Under the pieces are notes generated by a model, which saw only the letters and a program-made list of their open reading frames with translations, searched no databases and was not told the DNA's origin. This document shows, one piece after another, positions 1 to 7,810 of a DNA stretch of 15,253 nucleotides; position 1 is the first letter of the stretch, and each line of letters opens with the position of its first letter. Origin of the DNA: Erythrobacter sp. (lineage in GTDB: Bacteria; Pseudomonadota; Alphaproteobacteria; Sphingomonadales; Sphingomonadaceae); assembly GCA_002695185.1 (NCBI GenBank), contig NZOF01000008.1, positions 1 to 15,253 of the forward strand, given 5' to 3'. A program made the position numbers and the translations under genes.

Positions 1-18
1 AGAAAAAGCTCAAACCGG

Positions 19-95
<77 letters not shown>

Positions 96-162
96 AAATA
101 CTGAACATTATCAAATTCTTAAATGTTGAGCGTTTCGCTTGTGTATGACCCGCGCAAAAACG

Positions 163-181
163 AGTCAACGCCAAGTCAACG
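163..181. repeat. Pair of 8-bp direct repeats (AGTCAACG) near the tRNA 3' end
   Basis: AGTCAACG occurs at 163-170 and 174-181, so the two copies are 11 bp, about one helical turn, apart. They lie inside an imperfect hairpin whose arms are GCAAAAACG (154-162) and CGTTTTGC (180-187). Same-face repeats beside a tRNA could be arm-type binding sites for a tyrosine integrase or sites for another DNA-binding protein. This is inference only. Confidence 0.4.
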
Positions 182-190
182 TTTTGCAAG

Positions 191-215
191 GCCCCCTGAA
201 ACCCAGGGGGCTTTT
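191..215 (+). terminator. Intrinsic terminator downstream of tRNA-fMet
   Basis: An 8-bp GC-rich stem (191-198 with 204-211) and a 5-nt loop are followed by TTTT at 212-215. The orientation fits the end of the plus-strand tRNA transcript, about 95 nt after the CCA. The hairpin may also slow minus-strand transcription leaving the peptidase cassette, but no T-run follows it on that strand. Confidence 0.75.
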
Positions 216-287
216 GCATGCGGGGTGGTCGGCGGCTGAGGTCCAGATTGGGCGCATCTCGATCCGATCTTTAAGTGAGCGCTTGCG

Positions 288-650
288 TCACTGGCGTTTG
301 AACACCAGCGAAATTCCCGCTTCTGCAGAGGTCGATGCAAGGCCGATGTTGCCTGACGCAGAGAGAGTGAGGCTGAGCGTGATCTCGGACAGTTGTATCG
401 TTCCCGTCTTGGCCGATTCGCTTGCTGCCACTTCACGCACAACGGTGACGTAATTCATGATCTGATTGGTGACCTGTTGGGGGGTGACCGGGACCTGTTT
501 GCGCCCGCCGGTGAACGCGCGCCACGAGTCGCGGGCCCAGTCCTGCAAGCCCTCGTTCTCTACGGTCTCATCTTGCGTCTGGCGCGGCCCATCTTCGTTC
601 TTTGCCGGGACGATGAGATAGAGCGTCCCATCCTTGCTCTCCTTCGTCAT
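288..650 (-). CDS. Small peptidase-associated protein, Pepco/Trypco-like
   Basis: 120 residues with no signal peptide, membrane segment or cysteine. A short strand (LYLIV, 10-14) is followed by a polar, mostly helical middle and two alternating-hydrophobic strands at the C-terminus (about 89-98 and 110-119, ending in SLVFKRQ). This layout and the final strand pair resemble the small peptidase-co-occurring domains (Pepco, Trypco1) described beside trypsin- and caspase-like peptidases in bacterial conflict systems. I make that link from memory of the family, so it is tentative. The context supports it: the gene starts 9 bp after the stop of a trypsin-like peptidase gene, and its AGGAG ribosome site overlaps that TAG stop. 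A likely role is adaptor, sensor or substrate of the peptidase. The gene is lower in G+C than the operon upstream. Confidence 0.72.
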   Translation of the reverse strand: MTKESKDGTLYLIVPAKNEDGPRQTQDETVENEGLQDWARDSWRAFTGGRKQVPVTPQQVTNQIMNYVTVVREVAASESAKTGTIQLSEITLSLTLSASGNIGLASTSAEAGISLVFKRQ

Positions 651-659
651 TCTCGTCTC

Positions 660-1634
660 CTACCTGACAAACTCCAGTTTCATGACGTGGCCGATCTGGT
701 GCAGGAAGATCCCGCGCGATTCATATCCAGCACCGCCGTCAAGCTCGATCCTGCCGAGATGCATGGCAGTCGGAGCCCCATTCACTTCGACCAGCGAACC
801 ACTGTCGCCGTTCGTGCCCAACCCATTGTGACAAAGAATCATTGGCACACCTGAGCCGGTATGCTTTGCATGTGCCGAAACGTGGGTGACGTGCCCCGTC
901 ACCGCTCGAGTCACAGCGCCATCAAAGGCAGCGGGATCGCCAAAGGCGATGGCGGCAGGCGGTTGTGGCAGGTAGGGTGCCATCATGTCCCTAGGCCAGT
1001 CTAGCTGCATAAGGGCGGTGTCCAGACAGGGTGGGCCGAACTCTTCAATTTTCGCGCTGCCTTGCGGGCTGCCGCTATCTTTGATGTCGTAGGACCCGCG
1101 CCCTGCGCCGACCACATGCGCGGCGGTGACGCAGCCCTCCATCTCGGCTCTGTGAGGGGGAACTTTCGCGGCCTTGACCCAAGATGCTGCCGTGCCGAGC
1201 AAGCTGCCCGTGTTGTGCACTTCCAACGCCTCTGGCCAATAGCGGGCGTGCCGTACCACAATCGGAAATTGCGGCTCGCCCAGCCACAGCAGGCGATCGC
1301 CCAGAAAATACGGGGGCCGCGGCATCGAAGTGAGCACCAGCCCGCCCCAGACGTAACCGCTGTCGTGAACGGCTGCGGAAATGTTTTCTGGAACTTCCGG
1401 CGGCGCCTCGATTCCAGCCCAAGGCACGAGGCCCAACCCGGCATACCAAGCCTCATTGACCTCAAGCGCGGCACGCAGCACCTGATCGGCAAAGTTGCCG
1501 CGCAGCATGAACTGGCTCCATTGCCAGCGTCGCATTTCTGGGCCTTCCATCCGTCTTTCCGATGGCGGCTCGTATTGTACTGGCGGCAGGAAATCTGGTG
1601 TCAGCGCAGCAACGAGATCGTCGTTCAGTGGCAT
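660..1634 (-). CDS. Cytoplasmic trypsin-like serine peptidase
   Basis: 324 residues. The C-terminal part (about 140-324) carries the chymotrypsin-fold signatures in order: His173 in VTAAHVV, Asp205 in LDTALMQL and Ser278 in GTNGDSGSLV, so the catalytic triad looks intact. There is no signal peptide or membrane anchor, which is unusual for this fold and points to an intracellular role. Residues 1-140 form a Trp/Pro-rich region that I do not recognise. The ATG is preceded by GGGGAGAGG at good spacing. The gene forms a two-gene unit with the small Pepco/Trypco-like gene just downstream, and its start is 128 bp after the dnaE2 stop. Intracellular trypsin-like peptidases with such partners are predicted effectors in bacterial conflict systems, in which activation cuts host or invader proteins. 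That role is inferred here. G+C is lower than in the neighbouring operon. Confidence 0.85.
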   Translation of the reverse strand: MPLNDDLVAALTPDFLPPVQYEPPSERRMEGPEMRRWQWSQFMLRGNFADQVLRAALEVNEAWYAGLGLVPWAGIEAPPEVPENISAAVHDSGYVWGGLVLTSMPRPPYFLGDRLLWLGEPQFPIVVRHARYWPEALEVHNTGSLLGTAASWVKAAKVPPHRAEMEGCVTAAHVVGAGRGSYDIKDSGSPQGSAKIEEFGPPCLDTALMQLDWPRDMMAPYLPQPPAAIAFGDPAAFDGAVTRAVTGHVTHVSAHAKHTGSGVPMILCHNGLGTNGDSGSLVEVNGAPTAMHLGRIELDGGAGYESRGIFLHQIGHVMKLEFVR

Positions 1635-1674
1635 ATTTCCTCTCCCCCGAGAGAGTCTGCGAGTTCAGTCTGCC

Positions 1675-1704
1675 ACGATACCCACCCTCGCGCAATTAAG
1701 GCAA
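1675..1704 (-). promoter_or_regulatory. Candidate sigma-70-type promoter of the peptidase cassette
   Basis: In the 128-bp gap after dnaE2 the minus strand reads TTGCCT (1699-1704), an 18-bp spacer, then TATCGT (1675-1680), about 40 bp before the peptidase start. Both boxes are partial matches. I see no clear terminator after dnaE2 and no LexA box here, so the cassette may have its own promoter or be read through from the SOS operon. Confidence 0.3.
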
Positions 1705-1762
1705 AAGGCTACGTTGCCCGAAGGGACGTCCGAAGGAGTGACCAGGGGACGGAAACTCTCCA

Positions 1763-4700
1763 TCAATGGAAATCCCGGCTGGGAAACAGCTTTTTCGCCT
1801 GTTCGCGGGGATGGCGGGCGGTTGAGCGGACGCCGCCTCCAGCCGGGTGCCTGATTTCGTCCGCGCGGCCGCCATTGCCGCCGATCAGCGGGCGGCCGAG
1901 GGTAGCCAGCAGCTGGGACACATCTTCGACCCGTTCCGCGATCAGATGAGTGACGGGGCCATCCCGCTCGATCCGACCAGAAACACGCACCAGCCGGCCG
2001 GCGATCACCGCCTTGCGGAAGGCCTCGTAGATCTTCTTCCAGACGATGATGTTGGCGGTGCCGGTTTCGTCCTCCAGCGTCAGGAAGATCACGCCCGAGG
2101 CGGTGCCGGGGCGCTGGCGGGTGATGACGAGGCCGGTCACGGTGACGCGGCCTTTTGCTTCGCCCAACCGACCATGCGGCAGGCTTTCCGGCAGGCGCGG
2201 GCGCAGCAGTTCCATTGGGTGGGCGCGCAAGCTGAGGCGCAGCGACAGGTAATCCTCGATCACCTCCTGACCGAGGGTCATCTGCGGCAGGGTGACGGCA
2301 GGCTCATTGCCACCCTCGCCATCGGGGCCGAAGAGCGGCAGGGGGGCGGGGGATTTCAGCGCCGATGTCGCCCAGAGTGCGTCGCGGCGGGTCAGCCCAA
2401 GCGCAGCGAAGGCGTTGGCCTCGGCCAGCCGCTCGAGCGTGGCGGGAGCTACGCCCGCCCGGCGCCAGAGGCTTTCGATATCTGGGTAGCCGTTGCCGCG
2501 CGCGGCGGCGATCCAGGTGGCGTCCTCTTCGCGTATTCCCTTGATCTGGCGGAACCCCAGCCGCAGCGCCAGCGCGCCGTCGGGGCGCGGCTCCAGCGTG
2601 CAATCCCAGGCGGAGTGGTTGACGGACACCCCGCGGACCTCGACGCCGTGATCGCGGGCATCGCGTACCAGTTGGGCCGGGGCGTAAAAGCCCATCGGCT
2701 GGCTGTTCAGCAGCGCGCAGGTAAAGACCGCCTGATGGTGGCATTTCAACCAGGCCGAGATATAGACCAGCCGGGCGAAACTGGCGGCATGGGATTCGGG
2801 GAAACCATAGCTGCCGAAGCCCTCGATCTGGGCAAAGCAGCGGGCCGCAAAATCGGCGTCATAGCCGCGCGCCAGCATCCCCGACACGAAACGGTCGCGG
2901 AACGAGCCAATGGTGCCCATGCGCTTGAAGGTCGCCAGTGACCGGCGCAGGCGGTCGGCCTCCGATGGCGTGAACCCTGCGGCGACCACGGCGATCTGCA
3001 TGGCCTGTTCCTGAAACAGCGGCACGCCATAGGTGCGGCCCAGCACCTCCATCATGGCGGGGCCGAGATCCTCTACCTGCTCGCGGCCCATGCGGCGGTT
3101 GATGAAGGGATGCACCATGCCGCCCTGAATGGGGCCGGGGCGGACGATGGCGACCTCGCAGACCAGATCGTAAAAGCGGCGCGGCCGCATCCGGGGCAGG
3201 AAATTCAGCTGCGCCCGGCTTTCGACCTGGAACACCCCGATGGCATCGGCGCGGCAGAGCATGTCGTAGACCGGCGCATCCTCGGGCGGGACATTGGCCA
3301 GCGTCAGCTGCTGGCCGCGATGGTCCTTGAGCAGGCCGAAGGCCTTGCGGATCGCGGTCAGCATGCCAAGCGCGAGGATATCGACCTTCAACAGGCCGAG
3401 CGCGTCGATATCGTCCTTGTCCCATTCGATGATGGTGCGGTCCTCCATCGCGGCGTTTTCGATCGGGCAGAGTTCATCGAGACGGCCCTTGGTGATGACA
3501 AACCCGCCGACATGCTGCGACAGGTGGCGGGGGAAGCCGATGATCTCGCCGATCAGCTGCACCGCCAGTTGCACCCGGCGGTCCTGAATGGAAAGCCCCG
3601 CGTCGCGCAGCCGATCCTCGCCGGGGGCCGACGACGACCAGCCCCAGATCTGGCCCGACAGCCGCGCGATGACATCCTGCGACAGACCCATGACCTTGCC
3701 GACCTCGCGGATGGCGGCGCGGGATCGGAAATGGATCACCACCGCCGTCAGCCCGGCGCGGTGGCGGCCGTAGCGGTCATAGATCCACTGGATGACCTCT
3801 TCCCGGCGTTCGTGTTCGAAATCCACGTCGATATCGGGCGGCTCGCCGCGTTCCTTGCTGATGAACCGCTCGAAGATCAGGGTGATGCTTTCGGGCGGCA
3901 CCTCGGTGATGCCCAGAAGATAGCAGACCACGGAATTGGCCGCCGAGCCGCGCCCCTGACAGAGGATGCCGCGCGAGCGGGCGAATTGCACGATGTCATG
4001 CACGGTCAGGAAATAGGGCGCGTAATCGACCTCGCGGATCAGCCGCAGCTCCTTTTCCACCCGATGCACGATCTTCGGCGGTGGGCCAGAGGGATAGCGC
4101 CAGTTGAGCCCCTCGCGGGTCAGCCGCTCCAGCCGGGTCTGGGCCGGTTCGCCGTCCTGCGCCTCGTCGGGGTATTGATAGCGCAGATCGTCAAGGCGAA
4201 AGGCGCAGCGGTCGGCGATCTCGACCGTGCGGCGGATTGCGGCGGGGTGGCGGTGGAACAGCCGCGCCATCTCGGCCCCGGATTTCAGCCGGCGCTCGCC
4301 ATTGGCCAGCCGCCGCTCGCCGATAGCGTCGATGGTGATGCCCTCGCGGATGCAGGTCAGCACATCCGCCAACGGGCGGCGATTGGCGCGGTGCATCAGC
4401 ACATCGCCCACAGCGACCAGGGGCAGGTTCACGCCCTGCGCCAGTAGCGCCAGCCGGTTGAGCCTGCCCTGATCGCGGCCCTCATAGCGCGGCGCGGCAC
4501 CGAGGAAGCACTGGCCGGGGAAGCTGCGGGCGATGGCCAGAAGATCGGCGCGGGTGGCGTCCGGAGCGGCATCCTCCAGCGGATCGGGCGGTAGGGCGAT
4601 CAGGATCAATCCTGCGCCCCAATCGGCCAGATCGGCGCGGGTCAGGTGACATTCGCCCTTGGCCGCGCGGCGCTTGCCGAGGGACAGCAGGCGGGTCAGC

Positions 4701-5125
4701 CGCGACCAGGCCGCCAGATCGGTGGGCAGAGCCAGCCATTCGACCGCAGAATCGGTCAGGACCACCCGTGCGCCCGCGATGAGTTTTGGCAGGGGCGCGT
4801 CCGACTGGACCGAGGTTGCAGCTTCTCCCGCGGCATATGTCATGCTCTGGCGGCTGGAATGATCGATCACCTGCTGCGAGCGGATTGCCGGGCCATCCTG
4901 CATGGTCTCGGCCTGCGCCTCGTCCCGCAGACGGGCTAGTTCCTTCAGCGCCGAGAAGGCGCGCACCACCCCGGCCACCGAATTGCGGTCGGTGATGGCG
5001 ATGGCGGCAAGACCCAGCTCGGCGGCGCGGGTCACCAGCTCTTCGGGATGCGAGGCCCCGCGCAGGAAGCTGAAATTCGAGGTCACGCAAAGCTCGGCAT
5101 AGGGATGGAGGCAGGGAGCGGTCAT
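1763..5125 (-). CDS. dnaE2: Error-prone DNA polymerase DnaE2 (ImuC)
   Basis: A 1120-residue C-family polymerase that performs translesion synthesis with ImuA and ImuB after DNA damage. The N-terminal PHP domain starts with YAELCVTSNFSFLRGAS. The catalytic aspartates are present: PDIDVDF (D431, D433) and LLKVDILALG (D582). Helix-hairpin-helix repeats and an OB fold (about 992-1070) follow. The protein ends in FPSRDFH, a usual DnaE2 tail, so it is full length. A polar segment of about 45 residues (roughly 65-112) enlarges the PHP domain, and I believe related species have a similar one. I chose the ATG at 5125 over an upstream in-frame start at 5179 because it begins the conserved sequence, has a GGGGGA ribosome site and overlaps the imuB stop as ATGA. 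It is the last gene of the LexA-controlled operon. Confidence 0.97.
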   Translation of the reverse strand: MTAPCLHPYAELCVTSNFSFLRGASHPEELVTRAAELGLAAIAITDRNSVAGVVRAFSALKELARLRDEAQAETMQDGPAIRSQQVIDHSSRQSMTYAAGEAATSVQSDAPLPKLIAGARVVLTDSAVEWLALPTDLAAWSRLTRLLSLGKRRAAKGECHLTRADLADWGAGLILIALPPDPLEDAAPDATRADLLAIARSFPGQCFLGAAPRYEGRDQGRLNRLALLAQGVNLPLVAVGDVLMHRANRRPLADVLTCIREGITIDAIGERRLANGERRLKSGAEMARLFHRHPAAIRRTVEIADRCAFRLDDLRYQYPDEAQDGEPAQTRLERLTREGLNWRYPSGPPPKIVHRVEKELRLIREVDYAPYFLTVHDIVQFARSRGILCQGRGSAANSVVCYLLGITEVPPESITLIFERFISKERGEPPDIDVDFEHERREEVIQWIYDRYGRHRAGLTAVVIHFRSRAAIREVGKVMGLSQDVIARLSGQIWGWSSSAPGEDRLRDAGLSIQDRRVQLAVQLIGEIIGFPRHLSQHVGGFVITKGRLDELCPIENAAMEDRTIIEWDKDDIDALGLLKVDILALGMLTAIRKAFGLLKDHRGQQLTLANVPPEDAPVYDMLCRADAIGVFQVESRAQLNFLPRMRPRRFYDLVCEVAIVRPGPIQGGMVHPFINRRMGREQVEDLGPAMMEVLGRTYGVPLFQEQAMQIAVVAAGFTPSEADRLRRSLATFKRMGTIGSFRDRFVSGMLARGYDADFAARCFAQIEGFGSYGFPESHAASFARLVYISAWLKCHHQAVFTCALLNSQPMGFYAPAQLVRDARDHGVEVRGVSVNHSAWDCTLEPRPDGALALRLGFRQIKGIREEDATWIAAARGNGYPDIESLWRRAGVAPATLERLAEANAFAALGLTRRDALWATSALKSPAPLPLFGPDGEGGNEPAVTLPQMTLGQEVIEDYLSLRLSLRAHPMELLRPRLPESLPHGRLGEAKGRVTVTGLVITRQRPGTASGVIFLTLEDETGTANIIVWKKIYEAFRKAVIAGRLVRVSGRIERDGPVTHLIAERVEDVSQLLATLGRPLIGGNGGRADEIRHPAGGGVRSTARHPREQAKKLFPSRDFH

Positions 5126-6594
5126 GCGAATTCCCCCTGCACATGCCACGCCGGCGCCTGAGGTGTATGAAACAGCCACAGGCGCGGGCCTTCCCGCGTT
5201 TCGATCCGCCAGTAATCGCGCAGACCTGACCGCCAGGCCGGATCGTCAAACCACCATTCCGGGGTGATCCGCTCGGGGCCTGTCGCGCGCAGGGTGGTCA
5301 GGCGCATCCGCCGCCAGCGGAAACTGGCGGGGGGATGGCCGGAGGCAGCCGTGGCAGGCTCGGGCGGAAAGAGCGTGATCGGGCGCAGGGGCCCGGATTG
5401 GAGCGGAGGTGCCTCGGGGGCAGCATAGGCGGCCGGGGCCATGAGAAAGCTGCGTTCGGGGATCAGGCTGGTTGCGGGCAGAAGCCGCAGCACCCGCTCG
5501 AAACCGATCCGGTTGCCGAGCGAGGACATGAGGTCGGCCAGCGCATCTTCTTGCCGGATGGCCTGACCGCCACCGATCTGCTCGGGGGGCAGGGGTTCGA
5601 TCACTGGGGCGGAAAGGCGCAGGGCGTCGATGCCGAAACCGGCGTCGATCTCCGCCACGCCCTTGGCGAACAGCGCCGCGATCCGGGCGGGATCGCGCAT
5701 CGGGCGGGCGAGGCCGATCTCGACCTGAGCTGTCCCGCGATCCACCCGGCGCAGTTCCAGCCGCACCCGCCGCGCGCCCATGTGACTTGCGGCAAGCCTG
5801 TCACAGAGTCGCTCCAGCAGTCGTTCCAGCCCGGCCATCACGTCCGATTGCAGCCCGATCGGTTCAGGCAGGGTCATCCGCACGCCGAAGGATGGGGCGT
5901 CGGGTTCCGCCGCCACCGGCTCGGATTGCGCGCCCAACGCCTGATCCAGACGCAGCACCAGCCCCGGACCAAAGCGGCGTGCCAGCGGCGCGCGCGGCAG
6001 CGGGATCAGGTCCCCGACTCGGGACAAGCCAACCCGCGCCAGTGCCTCGGCGGTCTTGTGATCGACCCGCAGCGCGGTCACCGGCAGGTGCCCGATGCCC
6101 TCCGCCAGCCGCCCGTCAGGCACGACACCGCCCCCATGTCGGGCCAGCGCGTGTGCCGCCCCTCGGGTGCCGGCAAGGGCGCTGGCCGCATGCAGCCCCG
6201 CGCGCTCCAGCCGCGCCTGAAGATCCTCGCGCAGATCGGCCTCGCCACCGAAGAGATGCGGCACGCCGGAAATATCGGCCATCAGCCCGTCCGTGCCGTC
6301 TGTCGCCACCATCGGTGCATAGCGGCTGGCCCAGCGGCGCAAGCTCGCCAGCGCCGCGGCCTCGCGCGCGAGGTCAGCAGGGCGGGTGGCAAGATCGGGG
6401 CAGATGGCGCGGGCATCGGCGAGAGCCATGCCGCAGTGGAGGCCCCGCGTCGAGGCCGCCGGATTGAGACAATGCAGGTGATCGGCATTGCCCGACCGCA
6501 GGGTCAGGGCAAAGGCCCCCTCAACGGGGCGATTCCGCAGGCTCGTGTCGCTCGCGAGCCGCGGAAACCATATCGACAGCAGCCGACGCGCCAT
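5122..6594 (-). CDS. imuB: ImuB, inactive Y-family polymerase homologue
   Basis: 490 residues. ImuB is the hub of the mutasome: it normally binds the sliding clamp and brings in DnaE2 and ImuA, without making DNA itself. The N-terminus (RRLLSIWFPRLASD) aligns with the first strand of Y-family polymerases but has Trp9 where the catalytic Asp would be. The second active-site motif reads DISG (107-110) in place of the usual D-E pair, so the polymerase is predicted to be dead, as is normal for ImuB. The C-terminus (DYWRIE ... WHVQGEFA) matches the usual ImuB tail. I could not pick out a clear clamp-binding motif. The start overlaps imuA by 74 bp and the stop overlaps dnaE2 as ATGA, so translation of the three genes is probably coupled. 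Confidence 0.95.
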   Translation of the reverse strand: MARRLLSIWFPRLASDTSLRNRPVEGAFALTLRSGNADHLHCLNPAASTRGLHCGMALADARAICPDLATRPADLAREAAALASLRRWASRYAPMVATDGTDGLMADISGVPHLFGGEADLREDLQARLERAGLHAASALAGTRGAAHALARHGGGVVPDGRLAEGIGHLPVTALRVDHKTAEALARVGLSRVGDLIPLPRAPLARRFGPGLVLRLDQALGAQSEPVAAEPDAPSFGVRMTLPEPIGLQSDVMAGLERLLERLCDRLAASHMGARRVRLELRRVDRGTAQVEIGLARPMRDPARIAALFAKGVAEIDAGFGIDALRLSAPVIEPLPPEQIGGGQAIRQEDALADLMSSLGNRIGFERVLRLLPATSLIPERSFLMAPAAYAAPEAPPLQSGPLRPITLFPPEPATAASGHPPASFRWRRMRLTTLRATGPERITPEWWFDDPAWRSGLRDYWRIETREGPRLWLFHTPQAPAWHVQGEFA

Positions 6595-7108
6595 TCCAGT
6601 TCAAGACCCAGCTTCCTAAAGTTCCCTGTTTGTTCTTGATAAGAGTCCAGTGGTGAAGAGTCGAGTCCGACACTGGGCTGGCCATCGGCGCGCACTGCCA
6701 GCGGGTCTCGGTCGCATTGCTGCCGGCACCCTCGCGGATCAGCATCATGCCGGTGCTGCGCCCGGCCTCGGCGGCCAGTTGCAGGCGGCGGCCGGCGGTC
6801 AGCGACAGCGGTTTTTCCGGCTCGGCGATCACCAGGCCGATCGGGCGCGAGCGCAGGGCTTCCTCACAGCACCAGAGCAGGTCGGTCTCGCCCACGGGTC
6901 GCAGCAGATGCAGCCGCTCGCCCACGCCGGGCGGCAGACCGCGCAGCATCGGCAGTTCCGGTATGTGGTCAGGCAGGATCCAGACCAGCGCGCCGGCATG
7001 CCGCGCGGCCTGAAAGAGGGCAAAGGTGCGGCGGCCAGGGCCTCCGGCCTCATGCACACGGGCAGGGCGCAGTGCGAAGGAATCGACAAGGGCAGGGTCA
7101 GGCCGCAT
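6521..7108 (-). CDS. imuA: ImuA, RecA-like mutasome accessory protein
   Basis: 195 residues. ImuA proteins are short RecA/SulA-like accessory factors needed for DnaE2-dependent mutagenesis. Residues 17-28 (RVHEAGGPGRRT) hold a Walker-A-like loop in which the usual Lys is Arg (GGPGRRT). The family's middle segment (ALVWILPDH, about 40-48) and the late segment with GSWVLNWNG are present. The ATG at 7108 lies within the last codons of the SRAP gene (11-bp overlap), and the last 74 bp are shared with imuB in another frame. Its position directly before imuB and dnaE2 is the standard order. The family assignment rests on context as much as on sequence because ImuA diverges quickly. Confidence 0.9.
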   Translation of the reverse strand: MRPDPALVDSFALRPARVHEAGGPGRRTFALFQAARHAGALVWILPDHIPELPMLRGLPPGVGERLHLLRPVGETDLLWCCEEALRSRPIGLVIAEPEKPLSLTAGRRLQLAAEAGRSTGMMLIREGAGSNATETRWQCAPMASPVSDSTLHHWTLIKNKQGTLGSWVLNWNGASAAVDMVSAARERHEPAESPR

Positions 7109-7778
7109 CTTCGCGCACCCCTTCCGCCACGATCCGCAGCATGCCGTCGGCCAGCGGTCGTTGCAGCTGCAATGCCTCGGCCGTCGGCGCGGTCAGCCAG
7201 CGCCGCCATTCCTCGGGTCGCGTCAGAATCACCGGCATTGCCTTGGGATGGACCGGTGCCACCTCGGCATTGGCCGGGCAGGTCAGGAAGCCGAACAGTT
7301 CCGCCGTGACCTCGCCCTCCTTCAGCTTCCTGACCGAGGACCATTGCGTGCGGATGCCGGCGAAGAAACCCAGCGGCCGGTCCTCGCCAAGGGCGAACCA
7401 GACCGGATGGTTGCGCGGCGCACCGGGACGGCCATCTGGCTCGGCAAAGCTGGTGAAGGGCACGAGGCAGCGATGCTCGACCCCAAGCCAGCGCCGCCAG
7501 TGCGGCGAGGTCAGGTTGCGGATATTGGTCACGCCGGGATCCGTGCGCTTGCCCTTCAGGAAGACCTGCGGCGTCGGCATCCCCCAGCGCGCCATGGTCA
7601 ACTGCCAGCCACCCTGCGGCCCATGCCGGATGATCGGCGCGGCATAATCGGGATAGATCCCGGCCATGGGCGGCAGGTTGCCGGTCAGATCCTCGAAACC
7701 CTCATCCCCCTCGACCATGTCGTCGAAGACATGCCGCATCGCGTCCTGGCTTTTGGTCTGGGAGTACAAGTTGCACAT
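7098..7778 (-). CDS. SOS response-associated peptidase (SRAP, YedK/HMCES family)
   Basis: 226 residues. SRAP proteins trap abasic sites in single-stranded DNA by a covalent bond from Cys2 and so protect stalled forks. The start MCNLYS puts Cys2 at the new N-terminus once Met is removed. Likely partners of the active site are Asn85 (TNIRNL), Glu113 and His177 (VHPKAMPVIL). The Glu motif reads PFTSFAEPD instead of the common GFYEW, so this is the divergent MCNLYS/FAEP subtype. It is the first gene of the operon, with a LexA box 32 bp before its ATG. The ribosome site is weak, which suggests a short or leaderless mRNA. SRAP genes next to imuA-imuB-dnaE2 are a known SOS association. Confidence 0.95.
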   Translation of the reverse strand: MCNLYSQTKSQDAMRHVFDDMVEGDEGFEDLTGNLPPMAGIYPDYAAPIIRHGPQGGWQLTMARWGMPTPQVFLKGKRTDPGVTNIRNLTSPHWRRWLGVEHRCLVPFTSFAEPDGRPGAPRNHPVWFALGEDRPLGFFAGIRTQWSSVRKLKEGEVTAELFGFLTCPANAEVAPVHPKAMPVILTRPEEWRRWLTAPTAEALQLQRPLADGMLRIVAEGVREDAA

Positions 7779-7810
7779 GCGGGAATCCGGGAATCAGGCT
7801 TGGCAGACTG

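Larger units (their letters stand above)
96..287. other. Gene-free spacer between tRNA-fMet and the peptidase cassette
   Basis: No convincing coding sequence is present. The first 40 bases after the tRNA are strikingly AT-rich for this genome and hold a weak inverted repeat (AACATT 104-109 with AATGTT 122-127). An 8-bp direct repeat (163-170 and 174-181) and a strong hairpin with a T-run (191-215) follow. A composition change right at a tRNA 3' end is typical of an integration site for a phage or island, but I see no integrase gene and no second copy of the tRNA 3' end in the window. Confidence 0.5.

Noticed and set aside
1635..1762. A second LexA box before the peptidase cassette
   Set aside because: GTTC occurs once near 1663 but no second half-site follows at the right spacing, so I see no SOS control there.
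3110..4447. Long plus-strand open frame of 445 codons opposite dnaE2
   Set aside because: It is a high-G+C shadow of dnaE2: the composition is biased, no motif is seen, and the opposite strand encodes a complete polymerase.
5126..5179. Upstream start of dnaE2 at 5179
   Set aside because: The extra 18 residues match nothing in the family and lie inside imuB. The ATG at 5125 overlaps the imuB stop as ATGA and has a ribosome site.
5335..6639. 434-codon plus-strand open frame opposite imuB
   Set aside because: It is a Gly/Arg/Gln-rich antisense shadow. The minus strand holds a full ImuB.
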